A stretch of 6,233 bases of DNA from an uncultured Flavobacteriales bacterium (GCA_903879765.1 CAIRMS010000025.1:1-6233), one strand, 5' to 3'; positions 1 through 6,119 are shown, counted from the first letter of the stretch. Notes: a model not told the origin generated them from the sequence alone. Translations and numbers: made by a program.

Positions 1-1
1 A

Positions 2-622
2 GAGTTATACCGTAAAGTAAGTTCGGTTAGTTTAGTCATTGGATTAGGCTTGTTTTGTGGAATTTGGAACAACATTGATTTTCTATTTACCTTTTTTAAA
101 CCGGAATTTCAATCGGGAATATGGGTATTTTTCTTTCTAATGATGGGACGTTTGGTAGATATGTATTTTGGAATTAATGGCGCCATTTTTACCACTTCTA
201 AAAAGTTTAAATACGACATCTATTTTACGTGTTTCTTAATTTTCACCGTTTTCTTTTTAAATCTTTGGTTAATCCCCATATGGGGAATTGTTGGAGCTGC
301 CATTTCAACTTCCGTGGCAATATTAGTTTATAACATCGGTAGATTGCTTTTTGTCTGGTTCGTTTTCAAAATCCACCCATTTCATAAAAATCAATTTGTC
401 GTTATTTCTCTTGGTTTGTTGAGTTTATTGGTTGGTTGGTTAACCTCAGATCTCATAGAAAACAAATATGTCGAGTTTATAATGCAATCGTTATTCGTTT
501 TAACAATATTCTTCGCGCCAATTTATTGGTTTAAATTTGAACCGGAATCAGTCAATTATCTAAACAAAGGAACTGCTTTTATTGGTTCAAAATTGGGAAA
601 TAGAAAAGAAAAAAAAATGTAG
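2..622 (+). CDS. Polysaccharide/oligosaccharide flippase-type membrane protein, C-terminal part (5' end outside window)
   Basis: The reading frame is open from base 2 to the TAG at 620-622, giving 206 residues without an N-terminus, so the gene begins upstream of the window. The fragment is very hydrophobic, with about six membrane segments (roughly residues 9-29, 39-63, 73-94, 95-123, 132-149 and 160-178), and it ends in a short basic tail (GNRKEKKM). The segment around IPIWGIVGAAISTSVA is typical of the C-terminal half of the MATE-like Wzx/RfbX superfamily (polysaccharide_synt_C), where a helix-breaking proline is followed by 'GiiGAAiat'. Members of this family move lipid-linked sugar units across the inner membrane for lipopolysaccharide, capsule or exopolysaccharide assembly. 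The substrate cannot be told from this part, and no glycan genes are visible to support a specific role. A more distant MOP-superfamily exporter is the main alternative. The TTG at 50 is an internal codon, not a start. Confidence 0.75.
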   Translation, partial: ELYRKVSSVSLVIGLGLFCGIWNNIDFLFTFFKPEFQSGIWVFFFLMMGRLVDMYFGINGAIFTTSKKFKYDIYFTCFLIFTVFFLNLWLIPIWGIVGAAISTSVAILVYNIGRLLFVWFVFKIHPFHKNQFVVISLGLLSLLVGWLTSDLIENKYVEFIMQSLFVLTIFFAPIYWFKFEPESVNYLNKGTAFIGSKLGNRKEKKM

Positions 623-642
623 GCTTAAATTTTTAAACCTAC
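609..642 (-). terminator. Intrinsic terminator of alaS, overlapping the flippase gene end
   Basis: Bases 619-642 form an inverted repeat: GTAGG pairs with CCTAC, then one C/A mismatch, then five A-T pairs around a two-base centre. Read on the minus strand, the hairpin is followed at once by nine T (complement of 609-617), then C and TTTT. This is a textbook intrinsic terminator about 32 bases after the alaS stop. The hairpin starts inside the flippase stop region, and the T-tract is the complement of that gene's final lysine/glutamate codons. On the plus strand the bases after the hairpin (ACTCTATTTCATT) are less T-rich, so termination of the flippase transcript here is possible but weaker. 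Confidence 0.8.
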
Positions 643-673
643 ACTCTATTTCATTTATCGCTTTAAATTTTCT

Positions 674-3286
674 TTAAATCTTTGCTTTACACACTTCAAT
701 AGCCGCCTGTAAACCCTCGGGATTTTTTCCTCCAGCTGTAGCGAAGAATGGCTGTCCGCCACCTCCACCTTGTATAAGTGGTGACACTTCACGAATCCAT
801 TGTGATGCGTTCCAAGCTTTTGATGTGACAAGTGGCTCATCAATCATTAAACTTAGTCCACATTTGTCCGCTTCTTTATTACCAATAATTGCTACGAAAT
901 TCTCATTTTCACTTTTCAATTGGAATAAAATGTCCTTTACTGAATTAGCATCGATGTCCACAATTGCCCCTAAAAATGAAACATCACCAATTTTGATAAT
1001 TTGTGATTTTAGGTTTGACTTTAATTGACTCGCTTTTTCACGAATGAGTTGATCGATGTCTTTCTGTAATTGTTGGTTTTTTGAAATCAAATCTTCTACC
1101 GATTTTACAATATCTTTTGGATTTTTCAGTGAAAGTTGGATTTGACTCAGGGTAGCTGCTTTTTCTTTGTAGTATGCTTCGGCCGCCTTCCCTGTAATTG
1201 CTTCTATACGTCTAACTCCAGCTGCAACAGCTGATTCAGAAATAATTTTGAAGAGTCCAATTTTTGCGGTGTCAGGAACGTGAATTCCCCCACATAATTC
1301 AACTGATTCACCAAATTTGATGACACGAACGTGGTCTCCATATTTTTCACCAAACAATGCCATAGCTCCAAGTGCTTTTGCATCATCAATAGCCATAGCA
1401 CGTCGTTCATCAAGTGGAAGGTTAGCAACAATTGCGGCGCTCACTAACGTTTCGATTTGTTCAATCTCCTCGTCACTTACTTTTGAGAAGTGAGAAAAGT
1501 CAAAGCGAAGATTAGCTGAATTTACCAACGATCCTTTTTGTTCCACATGAGTTCCTAATACCGTCCTTAATGCGTGGTGGAGTAGGTGAGTGGCACTGTG
1601 GTTTTTTGCTGTTTGTTCTTGTGTATCTAAGTCAATTACTGCGTCGAATTCTCCATTCAAGTTTGAAGGGAGTTGTTCGCTTAAATGAATGATTAAGTTG
1701 TTTTCTTTTTTCGTGTCGAAGATGCGCACCGTTTCGCTTGCGTATTTTAGGACTCCTTTATCTCCCACTAGTCCACCACCTTCTGGGTAGAAAGGAGTTT
1801 GGTTCAATACGAGTTGAAAAAACGATTTTCCTTTTTGACTGACTTTACGGTATTTTGTAAGGTGAACAGGTGCTTGTTTTTGATCATATCCTACAAATAC
1901 CGTTGGAACGTCTGTTGCAATTTGAACCCAGTCATCTGTTTCAATAACAGAAGCGGCTCTAGAACGGTCTTTTTGAATTTGTAGTTGAGCTTGGAATCCA
2001 TCTTCATTAATGCTAAATCCATTTTCACGGGCGATGAGTGAAGTTAAATCCACCGGGAATCCATAGGTGTCGTAAAGTTCAAAAACATTTTCTCCTGAAA
2101 TGATCGTTTGAGACGACTTCTTGCTTGAAGCCATCAAATCATCCATTCTTTTAATTCCTTGCTCTAATGTTCGGAAAAAGCTTTGTTCTTCTTCGCGAAT
2201 GACCTTTTCTATTAATTCTTTTTGATTTTCTAATTCCGTGTATGGATGTCCCATAAGTTGGACAAGCACACCTGAAAGTTTGCAAAGGAACGGTTCTTTT
2301 AATCCTAGGGTTTGATATCCATAACGAACAGCACGACGCAAAATACGACGAATAACATATCCTGCTCCTGTGTTGGAAGGTAATTGTCCGTCAGAAATAG
2401 AAAAACTAATCGCACGAATGTGATCTGCTATGACACGCAATGCAATATCCGTTTCCTCAGATTTCCCATAAGGAATCCCACTTTCTTTGGAGACAAATTG
2501 AATGAGTGTTTGGAATAAATCGGTATCGTAATTACTTTGTTTTCCTTGTAAGGCCATTGCTAAACGCTCCAATCCCATTCCAGTGTCCACATGAGTTGAT
2601 GGTAGCGGTTCCAAACTTCCATCTGCTTTGCGATTGAATTGCATGAAAACATTGTTCCAAATTTCAATTACTTGCGGATGGTCGTTGTTTACCAATGTTA
2701 ATCCATTTACATCTTGACGATCTTTGTCATTTCTAAGGTCCACATGAATCTCTGAGCAAGGTCCACAAGGTCCCGTATCGCCCATTTCCCAGAAATTATC
2801 TTTTTTGGATGCTAAAATGATTCGGTCTTCCGAAATGAATTTTTTCCAAATGGCAAAGCTTTCATCATCTCTAGGTACACCGTCTTTTTCATCACCTTCG
2901 AATACGGTAACGTATAAACGATCAACAGGAATTTTATATACCGATGTTAACAATTCCCAAGCCCATGTAATTGCTTCTTCTTTAAAATAATCACCGAAGG
3001 ACCAGTTTCCCAGCATTTCGAACATTGTGTGGTGGTAAGTATCCACACCAACTTCCTCTAAGTCGTTGTGTTTTCCAGAAACACGTAAACACTTTTGAGA
3101 ATTGGCAACTCGCTTTTGAACTGCTTGCTGATGTCCAAGGAAAATATCTTTGAATTGATTCATCCCAGCATTGGTAAACATGAGTGTAGGGTCATTTTTC
3201 ACCACCATAGGCGCGGAGGGAACGATTTGATGTCCTTTACTTTCGAAAAAGTCAAAAAATTGCTGGCGTATTTCAGAAACCGTCAT
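674..3286 (-). CDS. alaS: Alanine--tRNA ligase (alanyl-tRNA synthetase)
   Basis: Cytoplasmic class II synthetase that activates alanine with ATP, charges tRNA-Ala, and hydrolyses mischarged Ser- or Gly-tRNA-Ala. The 870 residues match the usual full length (E. coli 876). The catalytic domain occupies about residues 1-245, with NDPTLMFTNAGMNQFKD (31-47), the motif 2 region around CLRVSGKHNDLE (66-77) and motif 3 GMGLERLAM (236-244). A helical tRNA-binding domain follows to about 450. The editing domain (about 455-700) carries the zinc-site residues HSATH (563-567) and CGGIH (665-669), plus the editing-site glutamine in VEQKGS (Q583, equivalent to E. coli Q584). A coiled coil (about 725-760) leads to C-Ala (about 765-870), with the glycine-rich QGGGGGQPFFATAGG near the end. 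One oddity is FYPEGGGLVGDKG (499-511), where most family members have Q rather than L506. The ATG at 3286-3284 gives the standard N-terminus (MTVSEIRQQFFDFF). A promoter lies just upstream and a terminator just downstream, so it is probably monocistronic. Confidence 0.98.
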   Translation of the reverse strand: MTVSEIRQQFFDFFESKGHQIVPSAPMVVKNDPTLMFTNAGMNQFKDIFLGHQQAVQKRVANSQKCLRVSGKHNDLEEVGVDTYHHTMFEMLGNWSFGDYFKEEAITWAWELLTSVYKIPVDRLYVTVFEGDEKDGVPRDDESFAIWKKFISEDRIILASKKDNFWEMGDTGPCGPCSEIHVDLRNDKDRQDVNGLTLVNNDHPQVIEIWNNVFMQFNRKADGSLEPLPSTHVDTGMGLERLAMALQGKQSNYDTDLFQTLIQFVSKESGIPYGKSEETDIALRVIADHIRAISFSISDGQLPSNTGAGYVIRRILRRAVRYGYQTLGLKEPFLCKLSGVLVQLMGHPYTELENQKELIEKVIREEEQSFFRTLEQGIKRMDDLMASSKKSSQTIISGENVFELYDTYGFPVDLTSLIARENGFSINEDGFQAQLQIQKDRSRAASVIETDDWVQIATDVPTVFVGYDQKQAPVHLTKYRKVSQKGKSFFQLVLNQTPFYPEGGGLVGDKGVLKYASETVRIFDTKKENNLIIHLSEQLPSNLNGEFDAVIDLDTQEQTAKNHSATHLLHHALRTVLGTHVEQKGSLVNSANLRFDFSHFSKVSDEEIEQIETLVSAAIVANLPLDERRAMAIDDAKALGAMALFGEKYGDHVRVIKFGESVELCGGIHVPDTAKIGLFKIISESAVAAGVRRIEAITGKAAEAYYKEKAATLSQIQLSLKNPKDIVKSVEDLISKNQQLQKDIDQLIREKASQLKSNLKSQIIKIGDVSFLGAIVDIDANSVKDILFQLKSENENFVAIIGNKEADKCGLSLMIDEPLVTSKAWNASQWIREVSPLIQGGGGGQPFFATAGGKNPEGLQAAIEVCKAKI

Positions 3287-3305
3287 TGTGTATTTTATTT
3301 GCTTG

Positions 3306-3337
3306 CAAATTTATGAAATTGAAAGAACTAAAGGCAA
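3306..3337 (-). promoter_or_regulatory. Promoter of alaS (TTG / TAnnTTTG type)
   Basis: Read on the minus strand, TAAATTTG (3313-3306) is an exact match to the Bacteroidota -7 box TAnnTTTG. TTG (3337-3335) lies 21 bases further upstream, inside the 17-23 range described for Flavobacterium -33 elements. Nineteen bases separate the box from the alaS ATG, implying a leader of only about 12-15 nt. The leader is A-rich and has no Shine-Dalgarno sequence, as is usual in this phylum. Confidence 0.7.
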
Positions 3338-3362
3338 TGAAATTGGGCTTATCACGTTCTAA

Positions 3363-3962
3363 ATGAGAAATAATTATTCCGTTTCACCATCCATTTTATC
3401 AGAAACACCTAAAATCATGAATGAACTGAGTCAAATTGAGTCCAAGTTAATACTTGTCAGAGAACAAAAAGTATTGTTAGATCGTGACGTTGCTGCACTT
3501 TATGGGATTGAAACAAAGCGTGTTAATGAAGCCTATCGCAATAATCCGGAGAAATTTCCTGAAGGGTATGTGTTGTTTTTAGAGGAGGATGAATCAAAAT
3601 CTTTAAGGACGAAAATTTCGACCTTAAACAATTCAACGAGAGGGAAGCATACGAAATATCAAGTGAAAGCTTTCACTGAGAAAGGATTATACATGTTAGC
3701 AACGATTTTAAAAAGCGAACGAGCAACAGAAACCACCATAGCGATTATTGAAACATATGCGAAGATAAAGGAGTTCACGCAACTCATACAATCGAGTGTT
3801 GATGATCATTCAGGAGAACTAACGAATGAAATATTAGAAAAAAGTTCTGGGCTGTTGAAGGAACTGATTGTTCCAGATTTAAAAACGGATGAAACTGAAA
3901 CTTCTTTTGAAATTAATTTCGCTGTGATGAAGCTAAAGCATACGATTAAACGAAAGAAGTAA
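3363..3962 (+). CDS. ORF6N domain-containing protein of unknown role
   Basis: A 199-residue soluble protein. Residues about 29-125 match the ORF6N domain, a small putative DNA-binding domain found in phage and bacterial proteins, often with KilA-N or antirepressor-like partners. Visible hallmarks are VREQKVLLDRDVAALYGIE (32-50), TKRVNEAYRNNPEKFPEGY (51-69) and AFTEKGLYMLATILKSERA (103-121). The remainder (about 130-199) is charged and probably helical, with a basic end (LKHTIKRKK) and no recognised second domain. The first ATG (3363) follows directly on an in-frame TAA. A second ATG at 3417 (residue 19, MNELSQIESK) would give a shorter N-terminus closer to the domain and may be the true start. 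I see no TAnnTTTG box for it in the 76-bp spacer shared with alaS. It is likely a stand-alone cargo gene; no phage genes, integrase or IS are visible beside it. DNA binding is inferred from the family only. Confidence 0.8.
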   Translation: MRNNYSVSPSILSETPKIMNELSQIESKLILVREQKVLLDRDVAALYGIETKRVNEAYRNNPEKFPEGYVLFLEEDESKSLRTKISTLNNSTRGKHTKYQVKAFTEKGLYMLATILKSERATETTIAIIETYAKIKEFTQLIQSSVDDHSGELTNEILEKSSGLLKELIVPDLKTDETETSFEINFAVMKLKHTIKRKK

Positions 3963-3969
3963 TTTCCAT

Positions 3970-3977
3970 TACTTTTG
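3970..3977 (+). promoter_or_regulatory. Promoter -7 box for the O-methyltransferase/mnmD operon
   Basis: TACTTTTG is an exact TAnnTTTG match, sitting between the ORF6N stop (3960-3962) and the O-methyltransferase ATG (3996), with 18 bases to the ATG. No clear TTG lies 17-23 bases upstream, since that stretch is inside the ORF6N gene end, so the -33 element is weak or absent. The distance from box to ATG is nearly the same as for alaS, which supports the call. Confidence 0.55.
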
Positions 3978-3995
3978 TATCCTTAAATAGCAAAC

Positions 3996-4634
3996 ATGGA
4001 ATTTATTTCTCAAGAATTAGATCAATACTGTTGTTCGCATACAGCAGAAGAAAACGATCTACTGAAACGCATCAATCGTGAAACACATCTAGAGGTGTTG
4101 CAACCTCGCATGTTAAGTGGACACTTTCAAGGACGAGTGTTGAGCATGCTTTCAAAAATGATGCAACCAAAGCGTATTCTTGAAATCGGAACCTATACGG
4201 GATACTCTGCTTTGTGTTTGGCGGAAGGACTTGCCTCTGATGGTAAATTGGTAACGATTGACGTAAATGAGGAATTAGCAAATCGCGTTCAAGCTTATTT
4301 CGATGCTTCTGAGTATGCCGCGCAAATTCAATACTTGCTTTCACCGGCGCTTGAAGTTATTCCCACTTTAAATGAAATATGGGACCTTGTATTCATTGAT
4401 GCGGATAAACAAAACTACATTGAATATTACGAACTCATTCTTCCTTTGATGCGTCCGGGAGGATATGTCATTTTGGACAATGTTCTTTGGTCTGGAAAAG
4501 TTGTTGACCAAGATAAAAATGACAAAGACACTGTTTTACTGCGAAATCTGAATACCTTAATTCACGATGACCTTCGCGTCGAAGAAGTATTGCTTCCAAT
4601 TCGTGATGGACTCATGATTGCGCGAAAAAAATAA
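3996..4634 (+). CDS. Class I SAM-dependent O-methyltransferase, family 3 (TrmR/YrrM- or caffeoyl-CoA-OMT-like)
   Basis: A 212-residue cytoplasmic enzyme that should transfer a methyl group from S-adenosylmethionine to a hydroxyl. The SAM-binding loop is ILEIGTYTGYSA (61-72) and the acidic residue at the end of strand 2 is in VTIDVNEE (86-93). Divalent-metal ligands expected for the COMT/CCoAOMT group are present: D135 in FIDADK (133-138) and D161-N162 in DNVLWSGKV (161-169). The protein ends with the usual strand PIRDGLMIARKK. Length and motifs fit family 3 (COG4122). Within this family, B. subtilis YrrM/TrmR methylates 5-hydroxyuridine at tRNA position 34, whereas plant and some bacterial relatives act on catechols or caffeoyl-CoA. 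Sequence alone does not decide between these. The one-base gap to mnmD, another wobble-uridine methyltransferase gene, makes a tRNA substrate plausible by context only. ATG 3996 is placed just after a promoter box and preceded by CAAAC, without a Shine-Dalgarno sequence. Confidence 0.88.
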   Translation: MEFISQELDQYCCSHTAEENDLLKRINRETHLEVLQPRMLSGHFQGRVLSMLSKMMQPKRILEIGTYTGYSALCLAEGLASDGKLVTIDVNEELANRVQAYFDASEYAAQIQYLLSPALEVIPTLNEIWDLVFIDADKQNYIEYYELILPLMRPGGYVILDNVLWSGKVVDQDKNDKDTVLLRNLNTLIHDDLRVEEVLLPIRDGLMIARKK

Positions 4635-4635
4635 G

Positions 4636-5292
4636 ATGAAACAGCTGGAAGTTCGTCAAACAAATGACGGTTCAAAAACGCTTTATTTAGCAGATTTGGA
4701 TGAGACCTATCATTCTTCACATGGAGCCATTCAAGAAGCCATGCATGTTTTTATTGAGCATGGACTGAAGTTTATGGCTCCGAAAACAAAGGAGTTGACC
4801 ATTTTTGAAATGGGATTCGGGACAGGGCTAAATGCTTTTTTGACAGCTCAATGGGCGCAAAAGAATCATCAAGAAATCCGTTACATTGGCATAGAATTAC
4901 ATCCAGTTCCTGAAGAAATCTGGAAACAAATGGACTATGTTCAGGATGAAGTAGAAATGTACTCAAAAATCATGTCCACTGAATGGGGACATTTCAATGA
5001 AATACATCCCGATTTTCATTTGAAAAAGATAGAGCAGGATATCCATCAACTGCAAACGGCAGAAAAGGTTGATTTAATTTACTTTGATGCTTTTGGACCG
5101 CGTGCACAATCCGAAATGTGGGAATTGCCTGTTTTGACAAAAATGCATGAGCTTTTAAATCCAGGTGGAGTCTTTGTAACCTATTGTGCTCAAGGACAAA
5201 TGAAGCGAAATTTGAAATCACTTGGTTTTTCTTTAGAGTCCTTACCTGGTCCTCCGGGAAAACGAGAAATGACAAGAGCAATAAAAATTTAA
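4636..5292 (+). CDS. mnmD: tRNA 5-(carboxy)aminomethyl(-2-thio)uridine-34 methyltransferase, MnmD type
   Basis: A 218-residue SAM-dependent enzyme expected to convert nm5(s2)U34 to mnm5(s2)U34 in tRNAs for Lys, Glu and others, the last step of the MnmE/MnmG pathway. It corresponds to the methyltransferase half of E. coli MnmC (MnmC2; DUF752/Methyltransf_30) and lacks the FAD oxidase half, as in Gram-positive stand-alone MnmD. Diagnostic segments are ETYHSSHGAIQEAMHVFI (23-40), the SAM loop IFEMGFGTGLNAFLT (56-70), the acidic IGIELHP (84-90), YFDAFGPRAQSEMWE (149-163) and the C-terminal LPGPPGKREMTRA (203-215). The start is the ATG at 4636, one base after the O-methyltransferase TAA (4632-4634). 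The frame is open up to a TTG at 4618, but that would overlap the upstream gene and add residues absent from the family. The gene is co-transcribed with its upstream neighbour. The nearest visible terminator is at 5404-5442. Confidence 0.92.
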   Translation: MKQLEVRQTNDGSKTLYLADLDETYHSSHGAIQEAMHVFIEHGLKFMAPKTKELTIFEMGFGTGLNAFLTAQWAQKNHQEIRYIGIELHPVPEEIWKQMDYVQDEVEMYSKIMSTEWGHFNEIHPDFHLKKIEQDIHQLQTAEKVDLIYFDAFGPRAQSEMWELPVLTKMHELLNPGGVFVTYCAQGQMKRNLKSLGFSLESLPGPPGKREMTRAIKI

Positions 5293-5313
5293 TCTAAAAT
5301 TTACATTGAAACA

Positions 5314-5343
5314 TTGCTTATTGAAAAAAAGCCATTAACTTTG
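5314..5343 (+). promoter_or_regulatory. Promoter with no gene behind it (TTG-N19-TAACTTTG)
   Basis: TTG at 5314-5316 and TAACTTTG at 5336-5343 are separated by exactly 19 bases. This is the closest match in the window to the full Bacteroidota promoter (TTG, 17-23 bases, TAnnTTTG). Transcription would start near 5348-5350. No plus-strand ORF follows: the only ATG (5391) is stopped after two codons, and a NUDIX gene on the other strand comes next. TTG also occurs at 5306 and 5321, so the -33 region holds three TTGs spaced 8 and 7 bases apart. Confidence 0.6.
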
Positions 5344-5348
5344 TATCA

Positions 5349-5440
5349 AATTACAGTTCATAGTTGTAGTTTTAGTTTTATAGTTTTAGCATGGTTTAGC
5401 AGGAAGAGGAACAAACACGATTTGTTCCTCTTTTTGTTTT
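5349..5440 (+). ncRNA. Candidate small non-coding RNA in the 3' flank of mnmD (about 92 nt)
   Basis: This stretch begins just after a near-perfect promoter and ends in a strong intrinsic terminator. It has no usable reading frame: all three plus frames lack a start codon followed by more than two codons. The 5' half (5361-5400) is low in complexity and U/A/G-rich, with repeated TAGTT/GTTTTAG units and TTTAGCA twice (5386-5392 and 5395-5401). The 3' end is the GAGGAACAAA hairpin with a U-tract. An RNA of this shape could act as a trans small RNA. It could also be a 3'-end RNA of the mnmD transcript with its own promoter. I recognise no known RNA family in it (not 6S, tmRNA or a riboswitch). 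The 5' end is inferred from the promoter only. Confidence 0.45.
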
Positions 5441-5442
5441 TT
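5404..5442 (+). terminator. Strong intrinsic terminator (mnmD operon and candidate small RNA)
   Basis: GAGGAACAAA (5406-5415) pairs perfectly with TTTGTTCCTC (5421-5430) around the loop CACGA, and two A-T pairs can extend the stem. TTTTTGTTTTTT (5431-5442) follows. On the plus strand this is an excellent intrinsic terminator and the only one visible after mnmD. On the minus strand the bases after the hairpin (TTCCTGCTAAACC) are not T-rich, so it should terminate the convergent NUDIX transcript poorly. The T-tract touches the NUDIX stop codon (5441-5443). Confidence 0.9.
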
Positions 5443-6055
5443 AGTCCATTTGAAGAAGGATTTTTAGTTCAGCTAAAATGAGTGCTGTTGCTCCCCAAAC
5501 AATTTTATCATTCAATAGAAAGCAAGGAATATCCTTCATGCGAACCTGATCATTCACGTGGATAGTGGTACTAGAAACAGAATCTTCATTGAGTAAATCA
5601 ACAACTTTAACTTCAAAATAGTGTGCAACTTCACGTTGATTGATTTCAATCGTTGGTCGTTCATCGTGTAAAAAAACATACGGTGTAACTTCAAAACTTG
5701 AAACAGGTATCCACACCAAAGATAGTTCAGCGAGTTTTTCACCTTGATGCGATGGAATCCCAAGTTCTTCCTCTGATTCTCTTCGAGCGGTATGTTCCAA
5801 GTGGAGATCCGTTGGTTCCGGTTTGCCACCAGGGAAGGCCATCTGAGCGCTGTGCTTTCCGTCGTATGATGAACGTTCGATTAAAATAAAATGCCAGTGG
5901 CCATCAGTTAAATAAAGATGGATTGCTACAGCGGCTTTTTTCCGAATGTTTTCCGCCTGATCTTCAAATTGTTTACGATAGGGTGCAAATTGTTCATGGG
6001 CGTTCACCCCAGGAAGTTCTTTTTGGAATCGCTTGATTAAATCGCTTTTTGTCAT
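5441..6055 (-). CDS. NUDIX hydrolase, probable CoA pyrophosphatase (NudL/CoAse-like)
   Basis: A 204-residue soluble protein of the NUDIX family in the CoA pyrophosphatase branch, which splits CoA and its derivatives into 3',5'-ADP and 4'-phosphopantetheine. The CoAse signature upstream of the Nudix box is visible as LIERSSYDGKHSAQMAFPGG (58-77). The Nudix helix follows as RRESEEELGI (91-100), with metal-binding glutamates E93, E96 and E97. The N-terminal LPGVNAHEQFAPYR (14-27) and C-terminal IVWGATALILAEL (185-197) segments are typical of Bacteroidota members. The usual Nudix glutamate six residues after the box start is L here (TDLHLEHTA), as that position varies among CoAses. The ATG at 6055-6053 gives a normal N-terminus. 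No good promoter is visible: the nearest candidate is CAATTTTG at 6068-6061, one mismatch from TAnnTTTG and inside a 14-bp palindrome. The gene is convergent with mnmD and the candidate small RNA. Activity on other nucleoside diphosphate derivatives cannot be excluded. Confidence 0.87.
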   Translation of the reverse strand: MTKSDLIKRFQKELPGVNAHEQFAPYRKQFEDQAENIRKKAAVAIHLYLTDGHWHFILIERSSYDGKHSAQMAFPGGKPEPTDLHLEHTARRESEEELGIPSHQGEKLAELSLVWIPVSSFEVTPYVFLHDERPTIEINQREVAHYFEVKVVDLLNEDSVSSTTIHVNDQVRMKDIPCFLLNDKIVWGATALILAELKILLQMD

Positions 6056-6061
6056 CTATAC

Positions 6062-6075
6062 AAAATTGCAATTTT
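6062..6075. repeat. 14-bp perfect palindrome next to the NUDIX start
   Basis: AAAATTGCAATTTT is its own reverse complement and ends six bases upstream of the NUDIX ATG (6055 on the minus strand). On that strand it overlaps the near-match -7 box CAATTTTG (6068-6061). The position suits an operator for a dimeric repressor. In AT-rich intergenic DNA it could also be chance. Confidence 0.4.
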
Positions 6076-6089
6076 TTCTTCACAACCCT

Positions 6090-6119
6090 AAAAAATCATA
6101 TTAATTTAATGTAAAAACA
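6090..6119 (+). repeat. Imperfect direct repeat, copy 1
   Basis: AAAAAATCAT (6090-6099), ten bases, then TGTAAAAACA (6110-6119). The same two 10-mers recur in the same order eight bases apart at 6173-6200. The DNA that follows copy 1 (AATATTTA, 6123-6130) looks like a degraded counterpart of the TAACTTTG box that follows copy 2. Confidence 0.5.

Noticed and set aside
50..622. TTG at 50 as the start of a 190-residue membrane protein
   Set aside because: The same frame is open back to base 2 and encodes a matching hydrophobic segment, so the gene is truncated by the window edge rather than starting here.
655..3316. Several 60-75-codon open frames opposite or inside alaS (for example 825-1028, 1204-1431, 3095-3316)
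   Set aside because: They lie within a well-supported synthetase gene, show no recognisable protein features and have no promoter or spacing support.
3287..3362. A plus-strand promoter for the ORF6N gene in the divergent spacer
   Set aside because: No TAnnTTTG match is present on the plus strand. The nearest sequence, TTTATTTG at 3294-3301, lacks the TA and is too far from the start.
4072..4344. 90-codon minus-strand frame inside the O-methyltransferase gene, and similar ones inside mnmD and the NUDIX gene
   Set aside because: They are shadows of strongly supported genes on the other strand or frame, with no family resemblance.
4618..4635. TTG at 4618 as the mnmD start
   Set aside because: It would overlap the end of the O-methyltransferase gene and add MREKNK, which is not part of the family. 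ATG 4636 gives the normal N-terminus.
5303..5326. Near-periodic ACATTGAA/ACATTGCT/TATTGAAA units as a tandem repeat array
   Set aside because: Only two units share ACATTG, and the third is shifted and diverged. It is more simply a TTG-rich -33 region.
5391..5399. ATG at 5391 as a small peptide gene in the 5293-5440 interval
   Set aside because: It reads ATG GTT TAG, which is two codons only.
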